Part shown: in pieces, positions 41,483 through 48,949 of the stretch
Layout of the letters: every line of letters starts with the position of its first letter
Position numbering within the stretch: the first letter of the stretch is position 1
From: an uncultured Ruminococcus sp.
GTDB lineage: Bacteria > Bacillota > Clostridia > Oscillospirales > Acutalibacteraceae
Direction of reading: 5' to 3'
Assembly (NCBI GenBank): GCA_900543095.1
Contig: UQQD01000013.1
Span: 1 to 53,319, forward strand
Length of the DNA stretch: 53,319 nucleotides
Translations under genes and position numbers: made by a program
The notes under the pieces: model-generated
The model's database searches: none
Seen by the model: only the letters and a program-made list of their open reading frames with translations
What the model was told of the DNA's origin: nothing

Positions 41483-41599
41483 TTAGCCGCAGCAGCCACA
41501 ACCGTTTGAATCGTTGTTGTTGTTACCGCAGCAGCAACTGAGGATAAGAAGTAAAACGATAATGCCGCAACAGCTGTTGTTGTTTCCAAACCAGTTCAT
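41483..41599 (-). CDS. Small Cys/Asn-rich hydrophobic peptide, 38 residues
   Basis: A strong SD (AGGAGGAG, 41613-41606) precedes an ATG that opens a 38-residue frame. It starts MNWFGNNNSCCG, has a short hydrophobic core IIVLLLILS (residues 13-21), then SCCCG, an Asn run, and ends GCGCCG. Eight of 38 residues are Cys, arranged in clusters CC, CCC and C-x-CC on both sides of the core. A terminator follows, so it is a complete small gene. The composition suggests a membrane-associated or metal-binding peptide. It recalls short Cys/Gly-rich proteins of sporulating Firmicutes, but I cannot assign a family. No maturation enzyme is adjacent. It is downstream of ilvB on the same strand but 125 nt upstream of it lies no gene of similar type. 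Confidence 0.7.
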   Translation of the reverse strand: MNWFGNNNSCCGIIVLLLILSCCCGNNNNDSNGCGCCG

Positions 41600-41723
41600 A
41601 AGCTCTCCTCCTTTCGCCTACAATACATTTTATTGCAAACAATAAAATCTGTTACAGTTTTGTTCTGAGAGCATATTGAACGATTTTGTTTTTGCCGATT
41701 CGGCACTTACGTTTAAAGATTTT

Positions 41724-43391
41724 TTACATCTCCGTTACTATATCGTCAACGGTTTTTCCCGGAGGAATCATAGGAAGTACGTTTACGTCGGGGCTGATTT
41801 GACAGTCAACCACAACCGGTTTTTTGAGGTCAAAAGCCTGCTTTAATATAGGCTTAATCTCTTCGGGCTTAGTAATACGCAAGCCCTCAACGCCAAAAGC
41901 CTTTGCCAGCGCAACAAAGTCTGTTGCACGGTGAGGATCGGTCTGGGAAAAGCGGCTTCCGTAAAACAGCTTTTGCCACTGACGAACCATACCCAAAACA
42001 GTATTGTTCATAACTATTACAACAATCGGAAGCTCATAGGATTTAAAAGTTACAAGCTCATTGAGATTCATATGAAAGCTTCCGTCGCCGGTTACAAGAA
42101 AGACGCGCTTGTCGGGGTGTGAAACCTGCGCTCCGATCGCCGCACCTGTTCCAAAGCCCATAGTGCCCATTCCGCCTGAGGTGAGCAAGGTGTTCTTGCT
42201 CTCGATTTTACAGTATTGCGCTACCCACATTTGGTGCTGACCTACGTCGGTAGCAATTATGTCGCCGTCGGATTTAAGCTCGTTTACCGTCTCAAGAATA
42301 TCCTTTGGACGTGGGTATCCGCCCTGTTCGGAATCGGGAACGACAAGCGAGTTTTTCCACTCGTTTATCTGACTTAGCCAATCAGGGTGACTTTGCTTGT
42401 CAAGTCCGACGGTAAGAGCGATAAATATATTCTTTATATCACCGAGTATGTATTCGTCAACACGGACGTTTTTGTTGATTTCGTTTTCGTCTATCTCAAG
42501 CTGAACAATCTTTGCCTGCTCGCCGAATTTTTCACGGTCGCCTGCAACACGGTCGGAAAACCTTGCTCCGCATACTATCATAAGGTCACATTCTGCGGTG
42601 ATTTTGCCTGTTTCATAAGCGCCGTGCATACCGATATTGCCGATAAACAGCGGGTGACTTGCGGGAATTGCGCCAAGTCCCATAAGCGAACAACAGACGG
42701 GTGCGTCAATAAGCTCGGCAAAGGCTTTGAATTCATCGCTTGCGTCCGAGCTGAGAATTCCTCCGCCTGCATATATCATCGGTCGTTTTGCGTTTTTAAT
42801 CATTTCCTGAACGACACGGATATTTTCGGGGTTTTTAATCTCAAAAATTTCGGGCGCTTCAGGCTCCAGCGGCTTAAATTCGGCTTTTGCCGAGGTCAAA
42901 TCCTTTGGAATATCAACAAGCACGGGACCTTTTCTGCCCTTATTTGCAAGCTTAAAGGCCTTTCGGATAGTCGGTGCAAGAGCGTTTACGTCCTGCACAA
43001 GAAAGCTGCCCTTTGTTATCGGCTTTACAATGTCAACAATGTTGACCTCCTGAAAGCTGTCGCGACCGAGCAAATCGGTATTTACATTTGCCGTTATTGC
43101 AACAACGGGTATGCTGTCGATATTTGCCGTTGCAAGACCGGTAACGATATTGGTCGCACCCGGACCCGAGGTGGTTATTACCACGCCTGTTTTGCCGGTA
43201 GAACGTGCATAGCCGTCTGCGGCGTGCGACGCACCCTGTTCGTGAGCGGTCAGAATGTGTCTGATTTTATCGCTGTACTTATAGAGAGCGTCATATGTGT
43301 TGAGCGCAGCCCCGCCCGGATAACCGAATACGGTGTCAACACCCTGTTCAAGCAAACATTCACAAATTATCTCTGCACCTGAAAGCTCCAT
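41724..43391 (-). CDS. ilvB: Acetolactate synthase, large (catalytic) subunit
   Basis: 555 residues. This TPP enzyme joins two pyruvates (or pyruvate and 2-oxobutyrate) in the first common step of branched-chain amino acid synthesis. It starts with SGAEIICECLLEQGVDTVFGYPGGAALNTYDAL, the catalytic Glu lies in ILTAHEQGASHAADGYAR, and the TPP/Mg motif is GDGSFHMNLNELVT ending in NN. FQEVNIVDIVKPITKGSF is typical of anabolic IlvB. No regulatory subunit ilvN follows, nor ilvC or ilvD, so ilvB stands alone. The leader of about 240 nt carries element C and a family B repeat. SD AAGGAG precedes the ATG. Confidence 0.94.
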   Translation of the reverse strand: MELSGAEIICECLLEQGVDTVFGYPGGAALNTYDALYKYSDKIRHILTAHEQGASHAADGYARSTGKTGVVITTSGPGATNIVTGLATANIDSIPVVAITANVNTDLLGRDSFQEVNIVDIVKPITKGSFLVQDVNALAPTIRKAFKLANKGRKGPVLVDIPKDLTSAKAEFKPLEPEAPEIFEIKNPENIRVVQEMIKNAKRPMIYAGGGILSSDASDEFKAFAELIDAPVCCSLMGLGAIPASHPLFIGNIGMHGAYETGKITAECDLMIVCGARFSDRVAGDREKFGEQAKIVQLEIDENEINKNVRVDEYILGDIKNIFIALTVGLDKQSHPDWLSQINEWKNSLVVPDSEQGGYPRPKDILETVNELKSDGDIIATDVGQHQMWVAQYCKIESKNTLLTSGGMGTMGFGTGAAIGAQVSHPDKRVFLVTGDGSFHMNLNELVTFKSYELPIVVIVMNNTVLGMVRQWQKLFYGSRFSQTDPHRATDFVALAKAFGVEGLRITKPEEIKPILKQAFDLKKPVVVDCQISPDVNVLPMIPPGKTVDDIVTEM

Positions 43392-43442
43392 TTTACCTTA
43401 CTCCTTCAAATCACATTTTTCTCTGTTTTATTTTTTATCGAA

Positions 43443-43553
43443 TCAACGCTCTGCTTTGCTTGCAAGGAGCAGAGCCTGCGAAAGCTTGCAAACATCGCAA
43501 AGGAGCGTTAGCTCCTCAGAGGTTCGATGCGAGATTATAACTCCCACCGAAAT
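43443..43553 (-). repeat. Family B repeat, copy B2 (in the ilvB leader)
   Basis: On the minus strand it reads TTTCGGTGGGAGTTATAA at its start, includes GGAGCTAACGCTCC (a hairpin), and ends with GCTCTGCT/AGCAGAGC (perfect 8-bp arms, 43475-43468 with 43455-43448). It is the inverted counterpart of B1 on the other side of ilvB. Here it is transcribed as part of the ilvB leader. Confidence 0.75.
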
Positions 43554-43563
43554 TTTGAATCGA

Positions 43564-43612
43564 CACCCGCCGCCTAAGTGGCAGCGGACATTTGCACTTA
43601 GGTTATATCTTA
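43564..43612 (-). promoter_or_regulatory. Leader element C, copy 2 (ilvB leader, alternative hairpins)
   Basis: On the minus-strand RNA, CCUAAGUG (43602-43595) pairs perfectly with CACUUAGG (43580-43573). Alternatively CCGCUGCC (43587-43580) pairs with GGCGGCGG (43574-43567), with one U.G pair. The two share the CACUUAGG segment and exclude each other, exactly as in the relQ leader. About 50 nt are clearly alike between the copies. The element begins about 30 nt after the predicted start. Confidence 0.55.
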
Positions 43613-43641
43613 ATTCCTTGTTTCTGTTTATCTGTTTTACT

Positions 43642-43670
43642 ATTTTAACGATTTAAAGCGTTGTTGTCAA
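43642..43670 (-). promoter_or_regulatory. Promoter of ilvB
   Basis: On the minus strand TTGACA (43670-43665), 17-bp spacer, TAAAAT (43647-43642). It starts a leader of about 240 nt. Its -35 abuts the end of mtnN. Confidence 0.82.
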
Positions 43671-43674
43671 TAGC

Positions 43675-44373
43675 CTATCTGTACTCTTTGACAAATTCCG
43701 TAACGGCGGCAATCGTTTTTTTGCTTGCAATCTCGCAGAACTTGACATAATCCACACCCTTGTTTTCATCAAGGTCATCAGATATGGCACGGATAATTCC
43801 GTACGGAACGCCAAAGCAACAGCAAACATGACCGATAGCCGCACCCTCCATTTCGCAGGCAAGCGCACCGAAACTATCGTTTATGCGAAGCCTTTTTCGG
43901 CGGTCGGATACAAAAATATCTCCGCTTGCTATTATGCCCTGAGCAACTTTTGTATCGGGCAATTTCCTGCATATCGAGGCAAGCAGGGTTGCCGCCTCTT
44001 TGTCACATTCAAAATACATAACCTTTCCGTCGGGGAAAGAAACCTCGCCCTGCTTGTCGCCGAGGACAGTTGTGTTCATATCATGTTCAAGCGACTTTGT
44101 ACCGATTACGATGTCGCCTATGCTTACAATCGGCGAAAGCGAGCCTGCAACGCCGCTGTTTATAATAATGTCGGGGCAATATCGTTGAATCATTGTCGCC
44201 GCACATATTGCGGCGTTGACCTTGCCTGCTCCGCAAACTACAATTACCACGCTTTTGCCGAATAGCTTTGCACTTATGAATTTCATTCCTGCAAATTCTT
44301 CGGTTTTGACTTGCTTTGAGCAGGCAATAATGCCGTCTGCCTCGACCTGCATTGCACAAATTATTCCTATCAT
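43675..44373 (-). CDS. mtnN: 5'-methylthioadenosine/S-adenosylhomocysteine nucleosidase
   Basis: About 232 residues, the same length as the well-known Pfs enzymes. It cleaves adenine from MTA and SAH and so recycles the products of SAM use. Blocks are IGIICAMQVEADGI, GKVNAAICAATMIQRYCPDIIINSGVAGSL, then IASGDIFV and the catalytic region ALACEMEGAAIGHVC ... VPYGIIRAISDDLDENKGVDYVKF. An upstream GTG at 44406 is in frame, but SD AAAAGGAAG supports the ATG at 44373. It follows rsmE on the same strand after about 90 nt. Confidence 0.94.
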   Translation of the reverse strand: MIGIICAMQVEADGIIACSKQVKTEEFAGMKFISAKLFGKSVVIVVCGAGKVNAAICAATMIQRYCPDIIINSGVAGSLSPIVSIGDIVIGTKSLEHDMNTTVLGDKQGEVSFPDGKVMYFECDKEAATLLASICRKLPDTKVAQGIIASGDIFVSDRRKRLRINDSFGALACEMEGAAIGHVCCCFGVPYGIIRAISDDLDENKGVDYVKFCEIASKKTIAAVTEFVKEYR

Positions 44374-44466
44374 TGTTAATACTTCCTTTTGAATACGCTT
44401 TTTCACATAAAGCTTTTATGCTTGCAAAACTGTTTTTGTAAACCGAACTCAGCGTTTGACCTGTTG

Positions 44467-45195
44467 TCAGTCGAAATTATCGGTTTGATACATTATTACC
44501 GACATAGCGGCAAGCGGAGCCGTTTCCGCCCTTAGAATACGCTTGCCCAAGGTTGCGGCAACGCCGCCGTTTGAGGTGATTCTTTCCACCTCGCCGGCTT
44601 CAAAGCCGCCCTCGCTTCCTATGAATATTCCTATGCTTTTCGGCTTTTCGACAAGTATCTTTTTTACCGATTGTCCGCCCATTTCATAGAAAATTATCGT
44701 TTTTTCGTTCTGTTCGGTCAGCTCAGCCGCTTTGTCAAAGCTTACGCAGTCGCACACCCGAACAACTATCCCTCGGCGTGACTGCATTGAAGCCTGAAGC
44801 GCAATCTTTTGCCAACGTTCACGCTTTTTGGCAAGCGACCTTGCGTCGGGACGTGAAACGCACCGTGCCGAAAGCACGGGCACTATTTTGCTTACGCCGA
44901 GTTCAACGCATTTTTGAATGATGTATTCCATTTTATCGCCCTTTGGAAGCGACTGATACAGCGTTACAAATACGTCGGGTTCGTTTTTACACGGCATTTT
45001 TGAAACAATGTCAACCGTAACGCAATCCGAGTTGATATTTGCAACATTGCCGGTGCATTGTATCCCGTTTGGCGTAACAAGGGTAAGCGTTTCGCCGACC
45101 TTCATACGCAAAGCTTTTGAAATATGCTTTGCGTTTTCGCCCGAAATGGTGTATTGCTCGCCGTTTATTTCGTGTTCAGTAAAAAACCAAGCCAT
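44467..45195 (-). CDS. rsmE: 16S rRNA (uracil-1498-N3) methyltransferase RsmE
   Basis: 242 residues. RsmE methylates U1498 of 16S rRNA with SAM. The N-terminal PUA-like domain (GENAKHISKALRMKVGETLTLVT) leads to a SPOUT knot domain with PKGDKMEYIIQKCVELGVSKIVPV, ALQASMQSRRG, the SAM-binding IGIFIGSEGGFEAGEVE and LGKRILRAETAPLAAMSVI. All family motifs are intact. It is divergent from the pncC/cinA gene. Its product and that of mtnN are linked only in that both touch SAM metabolism. Confidence 0.94.
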   Translation of the reverse strand: MAWFFTEHEINGEQYTISGENAKHISKALRMKVGETLTLVTPNGIQCTGNVANINSDCVTVDIVSKMPCKNEPDVFVTLYQSLPKGDKMEYIIQKCVELGVSKIVPVLSARCVSRPDARSLAKKRERWQKIALQASMQSRRGIVVRVCDCVSFDKAAELTEQNEKTIIFYEMGGQSVKKILVEKPKSIGIFIGSEGGFEAGEVERITSNGGVAATLGKRILRAETAPLAAMSVIMYQTDNFD

Positions 45196-45259
45196 ATGAA
45201 CCTCTTATAAAAATAATTAAATATATTATCATATCTATAATATCAAAATTCAAAAATAA

Positions 45260-45288
45260 TTGCAATAAGCAAACGTCGGTGTTAAAAT
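45260..45288 (+). promoter_or_regulatory. Promoter of the pncC/cinA gene
   Basis: TTGCAA (45260-45265), 17-bp spacer, TAAAAT (45283-45288), about 25 nt upstream of the TTG start. Confidence 0.78.
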
Positions 45289-45318
45289 AATAGCGTACTA
45301 AGTTTTGGAGATGATTTT

Positions 45319-45864
45319 TTGGTAACTCTAACAGATGTTGACATTATTCAGCTTTTAAGAAAAAACAATCTCAATGCAGATACCATAGAGGAGGTTGTTG
45401 TGGAGCTTCTTACAAAAAACAACCTTCATCTTGCAACCGCCGAAAGCTGTACGGGCGGACTTGTCAGCGAGAGAATAACAAGGGTGAGCGGCGCAAGCAA
45501 TGTTTTTGACTGCGGTGTTTGTTCGTATGCAAACCGCATAAAGGAAAAGGTGCTTGGAGTTCACAATGATACCCTGGCGGTTCTGGGAGCAGTATCCGCC
45601 GAAACCGCAATTCAGATGGCAGAGGGCGTACTCAAGCTTGCCGGCGCAGACATCGCTGTCAGTACAACGGGGATTGCAGGACCGACGGGAGGAACCGCCG
45701 AAAAGCCTGTCGGTTTGGTGTATGTAGGAGTCGGCACAAAAAATAATTCGTATGCAATAAAGCTCAATCTCGGCGGTGAAAACAAGGTGAATTCACGCAG
45801 CTATATAAGGCGCTTTTCGTCCGATATGGCGTTGTTTGCCGTGATAAACGAAATCCGCAAATAA
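45319..45864 (+). CDS. pncC: CinA C-terminal domain protein, nicotinamide-nucleotide amidase
   Basis: 181 residues. PncC-type CinA domains deamidate NMN to nicotinic acid mononucleotide in pyridine nucleotide recycling. Signature blocks: LATAESCTGGLVSERITRVSGAS (with the nucleophilic Ser), GAVSAETAIQMAEGVLKLAGADIAVSTTGIAGPTGGTAEKPVGLVYVG, and NSRSYIRRFSSDMAL. The MoCF-like N-terminal half of full CinA is absent; instead there is a ~25-residue helical extension (VDIIQLLRKNNLNADTIEEVVVELL). The start is TTG at 45319 behind GGAG. It ends right at the first 128-bp repeat. Confidence 0.9.
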   Translation: MVTLTDVDIIQLLRKNNLNADTIEEVVVELLTKNNLHLATAESCTGGLVSERITRVSGASNVFDCGVCSYANRIKEKVLGVHNDTLAVLGAVSAETAIQMAEGVLKLAGADIAVSTTGIAGPTGGTAEKPVGLVYVGVGTKNNSYAIKLNLGGENKVNSRSYIRRFSSDMALFAVINEIRK

Positions 45865-45992
45865 ACGTTTGATATGAAAATTACCGCTATATCAACATTT
45901 TTGCGGAAGCTCGTTGTTTTCATATCACACACATTACTATGCTGAACAGACATTTGTCAGAATACGAAACACTGCTGCACTGCTAACATAAA
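45865..45992. repeat. 128-bp tandem repeat, unit D1
   Basis: First of three head-to-tail units of exactly 128 bp that begin ACGTTTGATATGAAAATTAC and end CTGCACTGCTAACATAAA. It starts one base after the stop of pncC. Inside are the perfect inverted arms TGATATGAAAA / TTTTCATATCA, a CCGC/GCGG pair between them, and a GACA-TT-TGTC motif. No reading frame of note. Confidence 0.9.
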
Positions 45993-46120
45993 ACGTTTGA
46001 TATGAAAATTACCGCTATATCAGCATTTGTGTGAGAATTCGTTGTTTTCATATCACATACGTTACTATGCTGAACAGACGTTTGTCAGAATGCGAAACAC
46101 TGCTGCACTGCTAACATAAA
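45993..46120. repeat. 128-bp tandem repeat, unit D2
   Basis: Second unit, joined to D1 with no spacer. It differs from D1 mainly in the central part (CATTTGTGTGAGAATTC against CATTTTTGCGGAAGCTC) and a few single bases. The 11-bp inverted arms are intact. Confidence 0.9.
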
Positions 46121-46248
46121 ACGTTTGATATAAAAATCACCGCTATATCAACATTTTTGCGGAAGCTCGTTGTTTTCATATCACACACGTTACTATGCCG
46201 AACAGACGTTTGTCAGAATACGAAACACTGCTGCACTGCTAACATAAA
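46121..46248. repeat. 128-bp tandem repeat, unit D3
   Basis: Third unit, again without spacer. Its centre is of the D1 type. The left arm has changed to TGATATAAAAA, so the inverted repeat is no longer perfect. Confidence 0.9.
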
Positions 46249-46249
46249 A

Positions 46250-46290
46250 GGTCATTCCGAAGGCTAAGTTCGGAATGACCCTTTGTATTG
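46250..46290 (+). terminator. Terminator after the repeat array
   Basis: GGTCATTCCGAA (46250-46261) pairs with TTCGGAATGACC (46269-46280), a 12-bp perfect stem, followed by CTTTGTATTG. It would end transcription from pncC after passing through the array. Between it and the AraC gene (46291-46384) I see nothing. Confidence 0.7.
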
Positions 46291-46384
46291 TTTTGGGTTT
46301 GCGGTTTCTCACAATTTACCGTGCAAAAGACTTTTTCACGGCAATCGGTAAATCACCTTGTCCGTTAAATGCCGTTGAGCACAA

Positions 46385-47224
46385 TTATTTGTTAAGCAAT
46401 CTTTTTTTGTATTGTGCAGGGGTGCAGTCATACACCTTTTTGCACTGCGTAATAAACGATTTTACATTTGCAAAGCCGTTTTCAAATGCAGCCTGCGAAA
46501 CCGTAGAGCCTTTTGTAAGCATATCTTCAACAGCATTTTCAAGCCGCAGATTTGCAAGATATTCGGAAAAGCTGACGTGAGTCACACTTTTGAAGTATTT
46601 TGAAAAATACGACGGCGAAAGATTTACAATGCTTGAAATCTCATCAAGCGGAATTTCGTGCTTGAAATTCTCGTTGATATACGCAATGGCGGTTTTTGCA
46701 TAAGAAAAGTCACGCTTAGGCAATACCTCCGAGGTAGATATGCGGCGGAAGCAGATGCAGTTCTTTAGCAACAGATAGTAGATCTTGTTGATGTACGCAA
46801 CACTCAACAACGGCGCATAGTCATCGTTTGTATTGTCAATTTCGGCAAGCCTCCTAAGCTCCTCAATCAACGCCTGTTTTACCTCAGGCTTGCCCGTAAC
46901 ATCAAAAAACACACTGTCAATAGGCTTACAGAACATTCTCATATATTCGAACGAAAGCTGAATGCAAAGAAGCTTGCAGCTTGTTCCGTTTGCAGGACGA
47001 ACAAGATGAACGTCCTCGCTGTTGAACAGAATAAAATCGTCCTGTTCAACGATCTTCTCTTCGCCGTTGTGCGAACACTCACAGCGACCTTCAAGAACAA
47101 ACACGATCTCAGTTTCACGGTGCCACTGAAGCTCGGATTTTTGTGTGTCCGAATTAAGATTTGTCAGAATGATTGTTGCGGGAATGTTCTTGTTGTAATT
47201 GATTACATCGTACTTGTAATTCAT
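46385..47224 (-). CDS. AraC-family transcriptional regulator
   Basis: About 279 residues. An N-terminal cupin-like sensing domain (QWHRETEIVFVLEGRCECSHNGEEKIVEQDDFILFNSEDVHLVRP) precedes the C-terminal pair of helix-turn-helix motifs: IPLDEISSIVNLSPSYFSKYFKSVTHVSFSEYLANLRLENA and VSQAAFENGFANVKSFITQCKKVYDCTPAQYKK. In Firmicutes such cupin-AraC proteins mostly govern carbohydrate use. SD GGGGAG selects the ATG at 47224 over one at 47266. It is divergent from a second AraC gene across a 134-bp AT-rich gap. The second HTH lacks the usual Gly-Phe-x-Asp-x-Ser-Tyr pattern in part. Confidence 0.9.
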   Translation of the reverse strand: MNYKYDVINYNKNIPATIILTNLNSDTQKSELQWHRETEIVFVLEGRCECSHNGEEKIVEQDDFILFNSEDVHLVRPANGTSCKLLCIQLSFEYMRMFCKPIDSVFFDVTGKPEVKQALIEELRRLAEIDNTNDDYAPLLSVAYINKIYYLLLKNCICFRRISTSEVLPKRDFSYAKTAIAYINENFKHEIPLDEISSIVNLSPSYFSKYFKSVTHVSFSEYLANLRLENAVEDMLTKGSTVSQAAFENGFANVKSFITQCKKVYDCTPAQYKKRLLNK

Positions 47225-47358
47225 AAAAATCTCCCCTGTACAAAAAAGCGGTTGTTTTTTTGTCATAAATATAGTATCATATTAAGTATAAACTATTACT
47301 ATTTAATTGCTATGGATAAATGTTAGAATAATAAGGATTTTTGTTGGAAGTGAGTGCT

Positions 47359-48165
47359 TTGGAAAGAAATTTAGGTCGCAGTTCAATAAATTGTTTCTGT
47401 TATATCTGCGGAAAATATGAAAATACAACAGATAAAATTCATATAACTCGTTCAACTGACACCTATAAATTATTTTATATCACGGGCGGTCGTTGTAGAA
47501 TTTTTGTTGACAAAACAGAATTTAACATTTTAAAACACGAATCTTTTTTGGTGTTCCCAAACAGTAAAGTCGTTATTGTGCCTTCAAAAAGCGACCCTCT
47601 TTCTTTTTGCTGGGTAGAATTCGGCGGCTTGACTGCAAAGTCTATGCTTGCCCGGACGTCATTCACCAAAACTTATCCCTTTGTCGGAAAAATCAAAGTT
47701 AAAAACTTTTCAAAGTTATTTGAAATAACCGACAGCGGTCTTGTACCTTCATATGCAAGATACAGAGCGGGCGCAAAAGTTCTTATATTGCTTTCATATT
47801 ATATGGAACATTTTCCTCAGCACAGCAGTCGTAACAACGCTTATGTTGTTACGGCGACAAATTATATTGAACAGAATCTAAGCAACTCAAAGCTTTGCGT
47901 GTATGACGTTGCCAATCACGTCAAGCTCGACAGAACCTATCTTTACAAGCTGTTCAAGGACGAAATCGGTCTTTCTATAATTGAATATATAAACAAAAGC
48001 CGAATCTCGCGAGCCGAGGTTTTGCTCGCCAATAAGAGGACATCGGTTAAGAACATAGCTATTTCGGTAGGATTTACCGATCCTCTGTATTTCTCACGAG
48101 TGTTCAAAAAACACAACGGAATGACGCCGACCGAATACAGGCGAAGTACGCAGGGATGGGAATAA
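47359..48165 (+). CDS. AraC-family transcriptional regulator
   Basis: About 268 residues. A cupin-type N-terminal domain (LFYITGGRCRIFVDKTEFNILKHESFLVFPNSKVVIVPSKSDPLSFCWVEFGG) is followed by a classic AraC double HTH: LCVYDVANHVKLDRTYLYKLFKDEIGLSIIEYINKSRISRAEVLL and VKNIAISVGFTDPLYFSRVFKKHNGMTPTEYRR. This layout is common among regulators of sugar uptake. The start is taken as TTG at 47359, after GGAAGTGAG. It is transcribed away from the other AraC gene and towards rubrerythrin, 54 nt upstream of it. The sugar is unknown. Confidence 0.9.
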   Translation: MERNLGRSSINCFCYICGKYENTTDKIHITRSTDTYKLFYITGGRCRIFVDKTEFNILKHESFLVFPNSKVVIVPSKSDPLSFCWVEFGGLTAKSMLARTSFTKTYPFVGKIKVKNFSKLFEITDSGLVPSYARYRAGAKVLILLSYYMEHFPQHSSRNNAYVVTATNYIEQNLSNSKLCVYDVANHVKLDRTYLYKLFKDEIGLSIIEYINKSRISRAEVLLANKRTSVKNIAISVGFTDPLYFSRVFKKHNGMTPTEYRRSTQGWE

Positions 48166-48219
48166 AATTTTATGTTGTCGGCATAATAAAAACAAAAATA
48201 CCACAAAGGAGAAATCACC

Positions 48220-48756
48220 TTGGAACTAAAAGGCTCAAAAACCGAAAAAAATCTTGAGGCGGCATTTGCCGGTGAATCAATGGCGCGCAACAAATACACC
48301 TATTACGCATCAAAGGCAAAAAAAGACGGATTTGTGCAGATAGCCGAGATTTTTGAGGAAACGGCAAACAACGAAAAGGAACACGCCAAAATATGGTTTA
48401 AACTGCTGAACAACGAAATCGACACTACGGAGGAAAATCTTGCGGCAGCCGCAGCAGGAGAAAATTACGAGTGGACAGATATGTATCCGGAATTTGCAAA
48501 GGTTGCAAAGCAAGAAGGCTTTGACGACATTGCACGTTTGTTTGAGCAGGTCGGTAAGATTGAAAAGTACCACGAGGATCGTTACAAAAAATTGCTTGAA
48601 AACGTAAAGGGCGGTCTTGTTTTTTCAAAAGATAACGATGTTGTATGGCAGTGCAGTAACTGCGGTCATATCTGTATCGGAAAACAGGCACCGTCAGTTT
48701 GCCCGGTTTGTGAACATCCTCAGAGCTTTTTCCGAATCAATCCCGTAAATTACTGA
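48220..48756 (+). CDS. rbr: Rubrerythrin
   Basis: 178 residues. Rubrerythrins reduce hydrogen peroxide in anaerobes. The di-iron four-helix bundle carries Glu ligands in FAGESMARNKY, EETANNEKEHAKIW (ExxH), the second-half NLAAAAAGENYEW and FEQVGKIEKYHEDRY. The C-terminal rubredoxin-like iron site has CSNCGH and CPVCEH. All ligands are present. The start is TTG at 48220 behind AAGGAG, eight bases away; no ATG is near. It may share a transcript with the AraC gene 54 nt upstream. Its presence fits a strict anaerobe. Confidence 0.95.
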   Translation: MELKGSKTEKNLEAAFAGESMARNKYTYYASKAKKDGFVQIAEIFEETANNEKEHAKIWFKLLNNEIDTTEENLAAAAAGENYEWTDMYPEFAKVAKQEGFDDIARLFEQVGKIEKYHEDRYKKLLENVKGGLVFSKDNDVVWQCSNCGHICIGKQAPSVCPVCEHPQSFFRINPVNY

Positions 48757-48825
48757 CTCTGAGCAAAGCCTGCAACAGATTGCAAACAGTGCAAAGGAGC
48801 GTTGGCTCCTCAGAGTTTCAGTGAT
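48757..48825 (-). repeat. Family B repeat, partial copy B3
   Basis: On the minus strand CTCTGAGGAGCCAACGCTCC, then TTTGCACTGTTTGCAA and GCAGGCTTTGCTC, matching the central part of B1 and B2. The TTTCGGTGGGA end is missing. It begins right after the rubrerythrin stop. Confidence 0.65.
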
Positions 48826-48842
48826 AGATATATTAAATCCGC

Positions 48843-48932
48843 AGGGACAGTTTTATCGGCTGTCCCTGATTTTCATTGCAGAAAGTGACTCTTGCAGTGG
48901 CGCTCCATAACGGACAGCCGCAAGGGCTGTCC
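48843..48932. repeat. Family A palindromic modules, copy A4
   Basis: Two modules: AGGGACAG/CTGTCCCT (48843-48850 with 48860-48867) and GGACAGCC/GGCTGTCC (48912-48919 with 48925-48932), the second followed by CCTACAATT. Both are variants of the GGACAGCC palindrome. The first may double as a terminator for rubrerythrin, but the T-run is poor. Confidence 0.7.
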
Positions 48933-48949
48933 CTACAATTAACAAGTAA

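Noticed and set aside
42387..43382. Long open frame opposite ilvB
   Set aside because: Antisense shadow; ilvB on the other strand has all TPP motifs, an SD and a promoter.
45865..46248. Tandem array as a CRISPR
   Set aside because: Units are 128 bp, abut without spacers and have no adjacent cas genes.
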